From NCBI RefSeq assembly GCF_002261185.1, contig NZ_NEVQ01000017.1, forward strand, positions 226,468 through 290,467: a stretch of DNA of 64,000 bases, in the 5' to 3' direction. The notes below the pieces were generated by a model. The model was not told the origin of the DNA. It did not search any database and was given only the letters and a program-made list of their open reading frames with translations. The stretch is from Bordetella genomosp. 4 (GTDB lineage Bacteria; Pseudomonadota; Gammaproteobacteria; Burkholderiales; Burkholderiaceae_B). Both the position numbers and the translations under genes were made by a program. Below, piece by piece: positions 25,944 to 33,884 of this stretch. Position 1 is the first letter of the stretch, and each line of letters opens with the position of its first letter.

Positions 25944-28022
25944 TCAGCTGAACAGCTTGCGAACCCGTTGCGCAATGTCGATACGCGGTGCGGAATCGAC
26001 CGGCCGCACCCCTCGCCCGAACGGCAGGTCCTCTAGCGAGGGAGGCTTTGGCAGTGATTCGAACAAGGGCAATAACGATTCGGGAATGAAACGGGTGCGC
26101 GATCCGTACACGTGCCGATCGCCCAAGCCGGTTTGCTGATGCACGTAGAACCGCTGCGGCACGATCAATTGCAATTGTTCTTTTGCGCGCGTCATCGCCA
26201 CATAGAGCAAACGCCGCTCTTCTTCGATTTCATCGCTGGTGCCGGTGCTCATGTCGGAGGGGATACATCCGTCCACCACGTTCAACACGAATACCGATTT
26301 CCATTCCTGGCCCTTGGCCGAATGGATCGTGGACAAGATCATGTAGTCCTCGTCGCGCAACGGCGGGCCGGACTCGGCGCTGGTCGCATCGGGCGGGTCC
26401 AGCGTCAACTCGGTCAGAAAACGCTCGCGGCTGCCGTAGCCGGCGCCGATACGCGCCAACTGATCCAGGTCGGCCTTGCGCACGCGCGCATCGTCATACA
26501 AGCGCTCCAGTTGCGGAGCGTACCAGCGCAGCGCGGTGTCCAGATCCGTCGGCCAGCGCTGCCCAGGCGTCCGTAAGGCGGCGTACGCGTCCACAAAGGC
26601 CTGCCAATCCGCTTTCGCGGCCGCACCGGGTTTGAAGTCCCTGAGCACGGCCATAGGATCGGCGGCGTCTGCCAAGGCATCCATCAACCGGCCCGCGATC
26701 GCCGGCCCGATGCCGGGCAGCAATTGCGCAACCCGAAACCCGGACAAGCGGCTGCGGGGGTTTTCTGCCCAACGCAGCAATGACAGCACGTCCTTGATGT
26801 GGGCGGCTTCGAGAAAACGCAGCCCTCCGAATTTCACGAAGGGGATATTGCGGCGCGTGAGCTCGAGTTCGAGCGCCGCGCTGTGATTCGAAGCCCGAAA
26901 CAAGGCAGCCTGCGATTTGAGTGTGGCGCCCGCCTCGCGATGCGCCAGGACCTGGTCGGCAACCCAACGCGCCTGGCCGGCCTCGTCGCTCACCGTGACC
27001 AGCGCGGGGCGGCTGGTGGACTCGCGATCGGTCCAGAGGTTTTTCGTAAAGCGTTCGCTGGCCAGATCGATCACGGCATTGGACGCATCCAGAATCGTCT
27101 GCGTCGAGCGATAGTTGCGATCCAGTGTGATGACATGCGCGGGCTGCGCGAATTGCGAGGGGAAATCCAGAATATTGCGTACGGTCGCCGCGCGGAAAGA
27201 ATAGATCGACTGCGCGTCGTCGCCGACGACGGTCAGGCCCCGGCCATCCGGTTTCATCGCCAGCAGGATGGCGGATTGCAAACGATTGGTGTCCTGGTAT
27301 TCATCGACCAGCACATGATCGAATCGTGCGCCGACATCCTGGGCCAATACGCTGTCCTGCATCATCTCGGACCAATACAGTAGCAGGTCGTCGTAATCGA
27401 GAACCTGTTGATCTTGTTTGGCCTGCACATAGGCGGCAAATAAACGCTTGAGCTGATCCTCCCATTGGGCGCACCACGGAAAGGCATGTTTCAACACCTC
27501 GGCCACGGAGGCCTGGCTGTTGACGACACGCGAATAGATAGCCAGGCAAGTGCCCTTTAGCGGGAAACGCTCGGCGGTGGCCGATAATCCAAGCTCATGG
27601 CGCACCATGCCCATCAAATCCTCGGCATCGCCCCGATCATGAATCGTGAAGTTTTCCGACAGGCCGATGCGGCCCGCGCAGTCGCGCAGCAGCCGCGCAC
27701 CGATGCTGTGAAACGTGCCGGCCCAGGGCAATGAGGGGGCCTGCTGCGTGTGATGCAGTTTCATCACCCGTTGCAAGACCTGGCCCACGCGGCGTTCCAT
27801 CTCCATGGCTGCGCGACGGGAAAAGGTCAGCAACAGCATGCGCTGGGGATCGGCGCCGTTGACGACCAAATGCGCGACGCGATGCGCCAGGGTGCTGGTT
27901 TTGCCAGAGCCAGCCCCTGCAATCACCAACAAAGCGGGCGCGTCCGGCCGCCCCACGCCGAATTCCGCGGCCTCGCGCTGGGCGGGATTGAGGTCGGATA
28001 GATAATCGGTGTCAGCAGCCAT
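25944..28022 (-). CDS. UvrD/Rep-family ATP-dependent DNA helicase
   Basis: This 692-residue superfamily 1A helicase has the motifs in order: NPAQREAAEF (Q-motif region), Walker A GAGSGKT at 36-42, LTFSRRAAMEMERRV (Ia), LVDEYQDTNRLQ (II), GDDAQSIYSFRAA (III), LDRNYRSTQTILDASN (IV), STIHSAKGQEWKSVFV (V) and EEERRLLYVAMTRAKEQL (VI). It should translocate 3' to 5' on single-stranded DNA and act in repair or replication restart. It is shorter than typical UvrD (about 720) and lacks the distinctive C-terminal region, so it may be a paralogue. A perfect LexA-type box (28036-28051) lies just before its start, so SOS induction is inferred. Confidence 0.92.
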   Translation of the reverse strand: MAADTDYLSDLNPAQREAAEFGVGRPDAPALLVIAGAGSGKTSTLAHRVAHLVVNGADPQRMLLLTFSRRAAMEMERRVGQVLQRVMKLHHTQQAPSLPWAGTFHSIGARLLRDCAGRIGLSENFTIHDRGDAEDLMGMVRHELGLSATAERFPLKGTCLAIYSRVVNSQASVAEVLKHAFPWCAQWEDQLKRLFAAYVQAKQDQQVLDYDDLLLYWSEMMQDSVLAQDVGARFDHVLVDEYQDTNRLQSAILLAMKPDGRGLTVVGDDAQSIYSFRAATVRNILDFPSQFAQPAHVITLDRNYRSTQTILDASNAVIDLASERFTKNLWTDRESTSRPALVTVSDEAGQARWVADQVLAHREAGATLKSQAALFRASNHSAALELELTRRNIPFVKFGGLRFLEAAHIKDVLSLLRWAENPRSRLSGFRVAQLLPGIGPAIAGRLMDALADAADPMAVLRDFKPGAAAKADWQAFVDAYAALRTPGQRWPTDLDTALRWYAPQLERLYDDARVRKADLDQLARIGAGYGSRERFLTELTLDPPDATSAESGPPLRDEDYMILSTIHSAKGQEWKSVFVLNVVDGCIPSDMSTGTSDEIEEERRLLYVAMTRAKEQLQLIVPQRFYVHQQTGLGDRHVYGSRTRFIPESLLPLFESLPKPPSLEDLPFGRGVRPVDSAPRIDIAQRVRKLFS

Positions 28023-28035
28023 GAGGGAAAAATAA

Positions 28036-28051
28036 CTGTATATTCATACAG
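28036..28051. promoter_or_regulatory. LexA (SOS) box
   Basis: CTGTATATTCATACAG fits the LexA consensus CTGT-N8-ACAG perfectly. It is 14 bases upstream of the helicase start, in the 83-base divergent gap before the DUF72 gene, so it could repress either gene. Function is inferred from consensus and neighbour. Confidence 0.8.
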
Positions 28052-28105
28052 ATAATAACGGATCTTTCCTGTTACTGCCCACCGCGACACGTCCCGCGCC
28101 CCAAC

Positions 28106-28999
28106 ATGTCTATCCTCACTGGCACCGCATCCTGGACCGACCCGACGCTATTGGCGTGCGGCCGCTTTTATCCGCCGGACGTGCGCACGCCCGAGGCGCG
28201 TCTGCGCTATTACGCCAGTCAGTTCAAGCTGGTCGAGGTCGACGCCACGTACTATCGTCTGCCCGATGGCCGCACTGCGCACGCATGGGCCACGCGTACG
28301 CCCGACGACTTTGTCTTTCATGCCAAGGCCTTTCGTCTGTTTACCGGACACCCGGCGCCCGTGCGGGACTTGCCGGCCGACATTCAACGCGAACTCGATG
28401 TATCGCCCACGGTGTTCTATCACCAACTGCCTGCCGAGCTGCAGCGCGAGCTGTGGCAACGTTTTCTGGTGGGCCTGGAGCCGCTGCGGATGGCGGGCAA
28501 ACTGCGCGCTATCCATTTTCAATTTGCGCCCTGGGTACAGAGGAATCCTCGCGGGACTGCATTGTTGCGTGAATGCGAAAGGCACATGCAGGAACATCTG
28601 ATGGCCGTTGAATTCCGCCATCGCAGTTGGTTTGAAAATAGCTCGGCGAGCGCGTGGACGCTGGATTTGCTGCGCGATGCAGGAATGGTGCACACCGTCG
28701 TCGATGCGCCGCAGGGGTTCGACAACACGGTCCCAGCGGTGTGGGCCAGCACGCATCCCGAGCTGGCCGTGTTGCGGTTGCATGGGCACAATACGGCTGC
28801 ATGGAACAATAACAGCGGTGCTTCATCAGGCCGTTTTCAATATGAATATTCGCCAGAGGAGCTCGCGGACCTGGCGCAACGGTTAAAGCGTTTGGCAGAG
28901 CAGGTGCGTAGCGCTCATGCTGTGCTGAATACCAACTATCAGGATCAGGGAATGCGTAACGCGGCGGGATTGGCTGCCGCATTGCGTATTCATCAGTGA
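28106..28999 (+). CDS. DUF72 (YecE-like) TIM-barrel protein
   Basis: The 297-residue protein matches the DUF72/YecE family: N-terminal GTASWTDPTLLACGRFYP, then YASQFKLVEVDATYYRLP, FVFHAKAFRLFTGH, a central AVEFRHRSWF and a C-terminal AHAVLNTNYQDQG. The fold is TIM-barrel-like. The biochemical activity is not established to my knowledge; a link to Fe-S or nucleic-acid metabolism has only been suggested for relatives. It is divergent from the helicase gene and shares the short region with the LexA box, raising the possibility of damage-linked expression. The ATG at 28106 is used because it begins the conserved MSILTGTASW. Confidence 0.88.
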   Translation: MSILTGTASWTDPTLLACGRFYPPDVRTPEARLRYYASQFKLVEVDATYYRLPDGRTAHAWATRTPDDFVFHAKAFRLFTGHPAPVRDLPADIQRELDVSPTVFYHQLPAELQRELWQRFLVGLEPLRMAGKLRAIHFQFAPWVQRNPRGTALLRECERHMQEHLMAVEFRHRSWFENSSASAWTLDLLRDAGMVHTVVDAPQGFDNTVPAVWASTHPELAVLRLHGHNTAAWNNNSGASSGRFQYEYSPEELADLAQRLKRLAEQVRSAHAVLNTNYQDQGMRNAAGLAAALRIHQ

Positions 29000-29066
29000 A
29001 TTACCTGGGGTCTTCAGGTCGTCGTGGATATGCGTTTTGTGCTGGAAAGGGACGGAGCATGAGTTC

Positions 29067-29232
29067 TATTGGACGTCGAGGCGGGGCAGTGACCGTGTTG
29101 GCGCTTCACGTGGCCGGTCGGCCGCCTGCGCGGCCGACACCGCTTCCTCAACCTCGTCGCTGCGCTCCTTCGGTTTCCCTCGCTCGGCCACGAGGCGCGC
29201 CAACACGGTCACTGCCCCGCCTCGACTCGCAG
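29067..29232 (+). repeat. Structured palindromic element, copy 1
   Basis: This 166-base element begins TATTGGACGTCGAG and ends CTCGACTCGCAG. It folds as P1, a perfect 30-bp stem (29075-29104 with 29197-29226); a 5x5 internal loop TTCAC/GAGGC; P2, 7 bp (29110-29116 with 29185-29191); and P3, a 9-bp hairpin (29117-29125 with 29130-29138, loop CTGC). A conserved ACCG and a variable arm follow. Copy 2, on the opposite strand at 29691-29868, has the same termini, loop and topology with different but still paired stems. No coding capacity was recognised. Confidence 0.85.
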
Positions 29233-29319
29233 CATCTCGGATCCCCTCGTAGCTGGCACGACTGGTCTTCGTAGGCTTCGTAGCACTGGCGTTTGCAAGG
29301 AGGAAGATCTTGCAGGGCT

Positions 29320-29357
29320 GCTATTCATGGCCGCCTACGGGCGCGGCCATGAATAGC
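29320..29357 (+). repeat. Long hairpin inside inverted composite, copy 1
   Basis: A perfect 15-bp stem (29320-29334 with 29343-29357) starts GCTATTC and ends GAATAGC with an 8-base loop. It is preceded by AAGATCTTGC and followed by a GCATGCG motif. Both flanks recur, inverted, around the hairpin at 29567-29601. No T-tract supports a terminator. Confidence 0.8.
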
Positions 29358-29566
29358 GTTCGGGATCTGCATGCGAAGGGTTTGGCATCGGAGATGAACA
29401 GAAGATCTCTCGAGCTACGATTTCTCATGGACAAGCAGGAATATTTCGAACGACGGCTTCGAGATGTCCAGACAGGGACAATGCATCATCGTCGCAGACA
29501 TCAACTCCAGCCAAGCAGATCTTCCAAATTGGCAACACGCCACCCCGCCGCATGCCCGGACCGATC

Positions 29567-29601
29567 GCTATTCGCGCGTGTGCAGGGCACGCGCGAATAG
29601 C
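29567..29601 (-). repeat. Long hairpin inside inverted composite, copy 2
   Basis: A perfect 14-bp stem (29567-29580 with 29588-29601) shares the outer GCTATTC/GAATAGC with copy 1, but the inner half is different and still fully paired. Read on the minus strand it has the same preceding AAGATCTTGC and following GCATGCG flanks as copy 1. Confidence 0.8.
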
Positions 29602-29690
29602 AGCACCGCAAGATCTTTCTCTTTGCCAATGCGCTCACAAAAAAACGCCAAGCAAGACAACCGTGCCAGCGATGTGATGAGCTTGAATGA

Positions 29691-29868
29691 CTGCGAGTCG
29701 AGCCGAGGCAATCGGGCCGTGCGGGCGCCTCAAAGCCGAGTGGAGCGGATACCGTAGGTAGGCCCGAACGGGCCGGACGAGGTGAGCGAACACGGTGTCC
29801 GGCGCCCGCGCGCCGGACCGGCTTTGTGAAGCCCGCACGGCCCGATTGCCTCGGCTCGACGTCCAATA
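29691..29868 (-). repeat. Structured palindromic element, copy 2 (inverted)
   Basis: This 178-base element is homologous to 29067-29232 but on the opposite strand. On the minus strand it begins TATTGGACGTCGAG and ends CTCGACTCGCAG. P1 is 30 bp (29831-29860 with 29697-29726), P2 is 7 bp (29819-29825 with 29732-29738) and P3 is 9 bp (29797-29805 with 29810-29818, 4-base loop). The internal loop TTCAC/GAGGC and the following ACCG are identical to copy 1. Stem sequences differ from copy 1 at about 17 paired positions, all compensated. Confidence 0.85.
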
Positions 29869-29939
29869 AGCAAACCACCCTCACGCCATCGAAACCTCTG
29901 ACGACATGAGAGAAGCAAGACTATTCAATAGTCGACCAT

Positions 29940-31601
29940 TTACTGCACCACCATCGCCGAAAATGGCCACACGTAGGCCTGCAACGTCACATACAACCCG
30001 ACCAAACAAGCCAACGCAATCGAGTGGAAAAACACATAGCGCAAGATATCGCCTTCGTGATGGAACCAGCGCGTAGCCGTCGACGCCACCACGATCGATT
30101 GGGCATCGATCATCTTGCCCATCACACCGCCCGAACTGTTTGCCGCGCCCATCAAGTTGGCCGACAACCCCAACTGCTCGGCAGCGACTTTTTGCATGCC
30201 ACCGAAAAGCACGTTCGATGCCGTATCGGACCCCGTCAATGCAACACCCAACCATCCCATCAAGGTTCCAAAGAAGGGATACAACAGGCCCGTATTGGCA
30301 AAGGCGAGCCCCAGTGTGGTGTCGGTGCCCGAATAACGCGTCAGCGTGCCCAACGCCAGCATCAGCACAATGGTCAGCAGCGAATACTTGACCAACCATA
30401 TCGTTTTAAAGAACGTGCGCACAATCGCGATCGGGTTGTATTTCATCACGAAGGCGCTAACCACGGCCGCCAGCAAAATCGCCGTCCCTGTCGCGGACAA
30501 CAGATTCAACGAATACACCGCAGTCTCGGCATGCGCTGCCGGCACCACGGGCGGGACTTTGAAAATCAGGTTATGCAGGCCGGGCATCGGAAAGGCCGGT
30601 GCAAAGAGGCTGTTGAGCCAGGCCTTTACCGGAGGCAGGCCCCAGATGAAAACAAAAACAGACAGAATGACCCACGGCGTCCACGCGGCAATCAGTTGCT
30701 CGCGGCTATGACTCACTACCGCCTGCATAGGTTTGGCTTCGGCAGCGCTGATGTCTTTACCTCGCAATGACGCCGAGGTCCAGATGTTTTTGGGCCGCCA
30801 TACGCGCAAAAATGCCACCAGCGTTGCCATCGATACCAGTGCCGCGATGATGTCCACCAACTCGGGGCCCATGAAGTTTGAGACGAGGTACTGCGGCACC
30901 GCGAACGAAACCCCGGTCACCAGAATGGCGGGCCAGATTTCCCACATGCCCTTACGCCCCGCAAAAGCCCAAATCAACCAGAACGGCACCAGCAGGGAAA
31001 AGAACGGCAACTGCCGCCCGATCATGGCCGTGACCTGAGCCAGGTCGTAGCCATGCACCTTGGCCAGCGTGATCACCGGTGTGCCTAGCGCGCCGAATGC
31101 CACCGGCGCCGTATTCGCAATCAACGACAGACCCGAGGCCGCCAGCGGCGAAAAGCCCAGGCCGATCAAGATGGCCGCGGTCACAGCCACGGGCGTACCG
31201 AACCCCGCCGCCCCTTCGAAAAAGGCCCCAAAACTGAACGCAATCAGCAGCAATTGAATGCGGCGGTCCTCAGTGATGCCCGAGAGCGAGTCCTGCAAGA
31301 CCTTGAAACTGCCGTTCTGCTCGGTCAACTGGTGCAGGAAAATAATGTTGAGCACGATCCAGCCGATGGGCAGCAGACCGGTAAAGGCCCCGAACACCGC
31401 CGCACGCCCCGCCATCTCGGCCGGCATGCCATAGGCAAAGATCGCGACGAGCAAGGCGGTGATCAGCCCCATGCCCGCGGCGATGTGCGCCTTGATATGA
31501 AAAACCCCCAACGCCGCCAGCATCACCACTACGGGTAACGCCGCCAGTAGCGTGGAAATGAACATATTTCCAAAGGGGTCATAGATCTGCTGCCAAGTCA
31601 T
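29940..31601 (-). CDS. lldP: L-lactate permease (LctP/LldP family)
   Basis: This 553-residue inner-membrane protein with about 13-14 hydrophobic segments is of the LctP family, which imports lactate (also glycolate) with protons. The start MTWQQIYDPFGNMFISTLLAALPV matches the family's N-terminus. FGAFFEGAAGFGTPVAVTAA (a highly conserved segment), NTAPVAFGALGTPV and GSDTASNVLFG are also hallmarks. The ATG at 31601 is used. No lactate dehydrogenase or lldR-type regulator lies beside it; its upstream neighbour is divergent. The 244 bases before the start presumably hold both promoters. Confidence 0.94.
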   Translation of the reverse strand: MTWQQIYDPFGNMFISTLLAALPVVVMLAALGVFHIKAHIAAGMGLITALLVAIFAYGMPAEMAGRAAVFGAFTGLLPIGWIVLNIIFLHQLTEQNGSFKVLQDSLSGITEDRRIQLLLIAFSFGAFFEGAAGFGTPVAVTAAILIGLGFSPLAASGLSLIANTAPVAFGALGTPVITLAKVHGYDLAQVTAMIGRQLPFFSLLVPFWLIWAFAGRKGMWEIWPAILVTGVSFAVPQYLVSNFMGPELVDIIAALVSMATLVAFLRVWRPKNIWTSASLRGKDISAAEAKPMQAVVSHSREQLIAAWTPWVILSVFVFIWGLPPVKAWLNSLFAPAFPMPGLHNLIFKVPPVVPAAHAETAVYSLNLLSATGTAILLAAVVSAFVMKYNPIAIVRTFFKTIWLVKYSLLTIVLMLALGTLTRYSGTDTTLGLAFANTGLLYPFFGTLMGWLGVALTGSDTASNVLFGGMQKVAAEQLGLSANLMGAANSSGGVMGKMIDAQSIVVASTATRWFHHEGDILRYVFFHSIALACLVGLYVTLQAYVWPFSAMVVQ

Positions 31602-31845
31602 GCTGTCGTCTCCGGTTCAACCTAGTCAGTCGTCGGCGTCCCCCACGGGAACGCACATTTGTTGTTCAGATAACTGCCAATCACAGGTCTAGCCCGCGCA
31701 TGTAACCAGCGAGTTCCTGACATTTGCATGAACGTAAGTTCCCGGTAAGCAAACCGTCTAAGCTGACTAAGAAATCGGCCTGCCGGGCGTAAACACCCTG
31801 CCCTGCAAACGTGCTAGATTTGTGCACCGTTCCCTAGAGCCTCGC

Positions 31846-32694
31846 ATGACCCGCACCTTTACTCGAGACGACACCCGCCGCATTGCGGCTATCCTGGCCG
31901 AAGCCGCACAGGTCGAAGTGATGCCGCGTTTTCGCCGGCTCGCTGCCGACGCGGTGCATACCAAGAGTTCGCCGCGCGACCTGGTCACCGATGCCGACGA
32001 GGCCGCGGAGCGCTTTATCACTACCAAGCTCGCCAAGCTCTATCCCGGCGCGATCATGGTGGGCGAAGAAGCCTCGGCGCGTAATCCCGCCTTGCTGAAT
32101 ATGCTGGTCGATGCTGATCTGGCTTTTTTGATCGATCCGATCGACGGCACGCGCAATTTCGTAGCTGGCCTGCCTTTGTTTGGCATGATGGTCGCCGTGT
32201 GCCATCGCGGCGACGTGCTGGCCGGCGTCATTTACGACCCCGTCGCGCATGACTGGGCCATGGCCGTACGGGGCGACGGCGCCTGGTCCGAAGCGGCCGA
32301 CGGCACGCAGACGCCCCTGAAGGTGGCGCAACCGGGCCCGCCCCACGACATGGATGGCATGATTTCAACCGGTTTTTTGCCTGAGCCGCTGCGCGGCACC
32401 GTCAATGGGAATCTGGCCGCGCTGGGCGCGACCGCGTCGCTACGCTGTGCCGCGCACGAATATCGTCTGGCGGCCAGCGGCCACTGCCACGTCATGCTTT
32501 ACAACAAGCTCGATCCCTGGGATCACGCGGCGGGCTGGTTATTGCATCGCGAGGCCGGCGGATTCTCTGCACACTTTGACGCCAGTCCGTACAAGCCGAC
32601 GCATCGCACGGGCGGTTTGCTTTATGCGCCGGATGTAGGCAGTTGGCATGCGACGCGACGCGCGCTGATGGGCGAGGATTTCCCACCGCTGTAG
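31846..32694 (+). CDS. Inositol-monophosphatase-family phosphatase
   Basis: The ATG at 31846 (MTRTFTRDDTRRIAAILAEA) gives 282 residues; a GTG at 31822 in frame is less likely. The Mg2+/Li+-sensitive phosphatase signatures are present: GEE at 73-75, DPIDGTRNF with Asp97 and Asp100, and the C-terminal WDHAAGWLL. Relatives hydrolyse inositol-1-phosphate, histidinol phosphate or 3'-phosphoadenosine compounds. Nothing nearby decides which, although a serine acetyltransferase gene two genes away leaves a sulfur-related 3'-phosphoadenosine role open. It is divergent from the lactate permease gene. Confidence 0.9.
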   Translation: MTRTFTRDDTRRIAAILAEAAQVEVMPRFRRLAADAVHTKSSPRDLVTDADEAAERFITTKLAKLYPGAIMVGEEASARNPALLNMLVDADLAFLIDPIDGTRNFVAGLPLFGMMVAVCHRGDVLAGVIYDPVAHDWAMAVRGDGAWSEAADGTQTPLKVAQPGPPHDMDGMISTGFLPEPLRGTVNGNLAALGATASLRCAAHEYRLAASGHCHVMLYNKLDPWDHAAGWLLHREAGGFSAHFDASPYKPTHRTGGLLYAPDVGSWHATRRALMGEDFPPL

Positions 32695-33011
32695 AGAGGC
32701 GGATGCTGCGCGACGCATGTGATGTTGGCCGGCGAGCGCCGTGCTCTCTGGAAAATATGACGGCTGCCGTCAGGACTTATCCCCAGATTTTGTGGACAAC
32801 CCTATGGACAGCCTGGGGCCTTTTGCAAAAAAACCAACGGGGCCAAAGACTTAGGAATTCCGTTCAGGACTGAGCAGCGCCATCGCTGCATGCGTCCACA
32901 TCGGGCCCCCTCAGGCGGCCGGGTCAGCTGCCTCAGAACTCGCTGCATCGGCTCCCGCCGCTGAATCCGTCGGTGGAGAAAAAGGCCCCCACGCCGCGCC
33001 TTCGGCTTGCT
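32695..33011. other. 317-base intergenic region after the inositol-phosphatase-type gene
   Basis: No gene was recognised. A pair of facing 9-mers close to DnaA boxes (TTATCCCCA and TGTGGACAA, one mismatch each to the consensus or its complement) lies near 32778-32802. The rest is mixed sequence ending in the terminator at 33012-33032. Confidence 0.5.
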
Positions 33012-33032
33012 GCCCCCTAGGGGGCGTTTTTT
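33012..33032 (+). terminator. Rho-independent terminator overlapping the sirtuin stop codon
   Basis: GCCCCCTAGGGGGC (33012-33025) is a perfect palindrome followed by GTTTTTT on the plus strand. It would end transcription coming from the phosphatase gene. The sirtuin stop codon on the minus strand is inside the stem. Confidence 0.75.
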
Positions 33033-33871
33033 GCCTTGGGGCGGCCCTGCGACAAAAAAGGCCCATATAACGCGTCCAGGGTTTCTGCACAGGAGGCCGA
33101 TACCTTCAAGGTGAACAACTCATCGGCTCGCGTACGCCCGAGGTTCAACGCAGCGATCGGCAGCCCTGCCTCCGAGGCTGCTCGCACGTAGCGATAGCCC
33201 GAGTGCACCATCAATGACGATCCGACGACCAGCACGGCGTCCGCATGCTCGAGCGCATCCCGGGCCTGCACCCCGCGTTCTGGCGGAATGCTTTCACCAA
33301 AAAACACCACATCGGGTTTGACGATACCGCCACAACGGGGACAGGCCGGCACGACAAAACTGTCGAAATCCACGCCTTCCAGATCAGCATCGCCGTCCGG
33401 GGCATCGGCGGCATCCAGCTCAGCCCAATCCGGATTGCGCACGTTCAATTCCGCCTGCCAGACAGCACGCGGACCGCGCCAATCGCACCGCATGCAGCGC
33501 ACCTCGTCCAGACGGCCGTGCAAATCAAGCACCTTGCGGCTGCCGGCTGCCTGATGCAGGCCATCGACATTCTGCGTCACCAGCAGGCGTATGTGGCCTC
33601 GCGCTTCGAGTAATGCGAGCGCGCGATGCGCTGCGTTGGGCTGCACATGGCCAAAACGGCGCCACCCCACGGTACTGCGCGCCCAATAACGCGCCCGCGC
33701 GGCATCGCTACCCATGAAGGCCTGAAAATCGATCGGCGGGCTGCGTTTCCATTGGCCATCGGCATCGCGATAATCAGGAATGCCTGAGCCCGTGCTGCAG
33801 CCTGCGCCGGTCAGCACGAACAGGCTCCTATGCCCATCGATAAACTCGCCCAGCGCCTTGAAGTCTGGCAT
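33017..33871 (-). CDS. NAD-dependent protein deacylase, sirtuin (class II-like)
   Basis: The 284-residue sirtuin has the Rossmann NAD-binding signature TGAGCSTGSGIPDYR (21-35), TQNVDGLH (99-106), catalytic His118 in DLHGRL, and a structural zinc site with Cys126, Cys129, Cys177 and Cys180 (CMRC and CPRC). The late NAD motif VVGSSLMVHSGY is present. The pattern resembles SIRT4-type class II enzymes, which remove acyl groups from lysine using NAD+; the substrate is unknown. It lies 13 bases downstream of the serine acetyltransferase gene on the same strand, so the two are probably one transcript. Confidence 0.93.
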   Translation of the reverse strand: MPDFKALGEFIDGHRSLFVLTGAGCSTGSGIPDYRDADGQWKRSPPIDFQAFMGSDAARARYWARSTVGWRRFGHVQPNAAHRALALLEARGHIRLLVTQNVDGLHQAAGSRKVLDLHGRLDEVRCMRCDWRGPRAVWQAELNVRNPDWAELDAADAPDGDADLEGVDFDSFVVPACPRCGGIVKPDVVFFGESIPPERGVQARDALEHADAVLVVGSSLMVHSGYRYVRAASEAGLPIAALNLGRTRADELFTLKVSASCAETLDALYGPFLSQGRPKAKNAP

Positions 33872-33884
33872 GTGCTGTGATGCC

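Larger units (their letters stand above)
29000..29939. other. 940-base gene-free region between DUF72 gene and lactate permease gene
   Basis: No open frame here shows a recognisable protein, and the small frames are broken by the palindromes. The region holds the two inverted composite elements. Beyond them there is only a short AT-rich inverted repeat at 29919-29933 (GACTATT/AATAGTC), close to the lactate permease stop. Confidence 0.7.

Noticed and set aside
29310-29757. Small open frames of about 90-100 codons across the hairpin region
   Set aside because: They run through perfect palindromes, lack ribosome sites and show no recognisable protein sequence.
29067-29868. Palindromes considered as integron attC sites
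   Set aside because: No attC core sites (GTTRRRY or RYYYAAC types) were seen at the ends, there is no integrase gene, and the two elements are inverted rather than in tandem with cassettes between.
29067-29868. Inverted composite considered as a classical insertion sequence or MITE
   Set aside because: No transposase frame is present and no target-site duplication is visible at the outer edges (GAGTTC versus AGCAAA). A non-autonomous element remains possible but unsupported.
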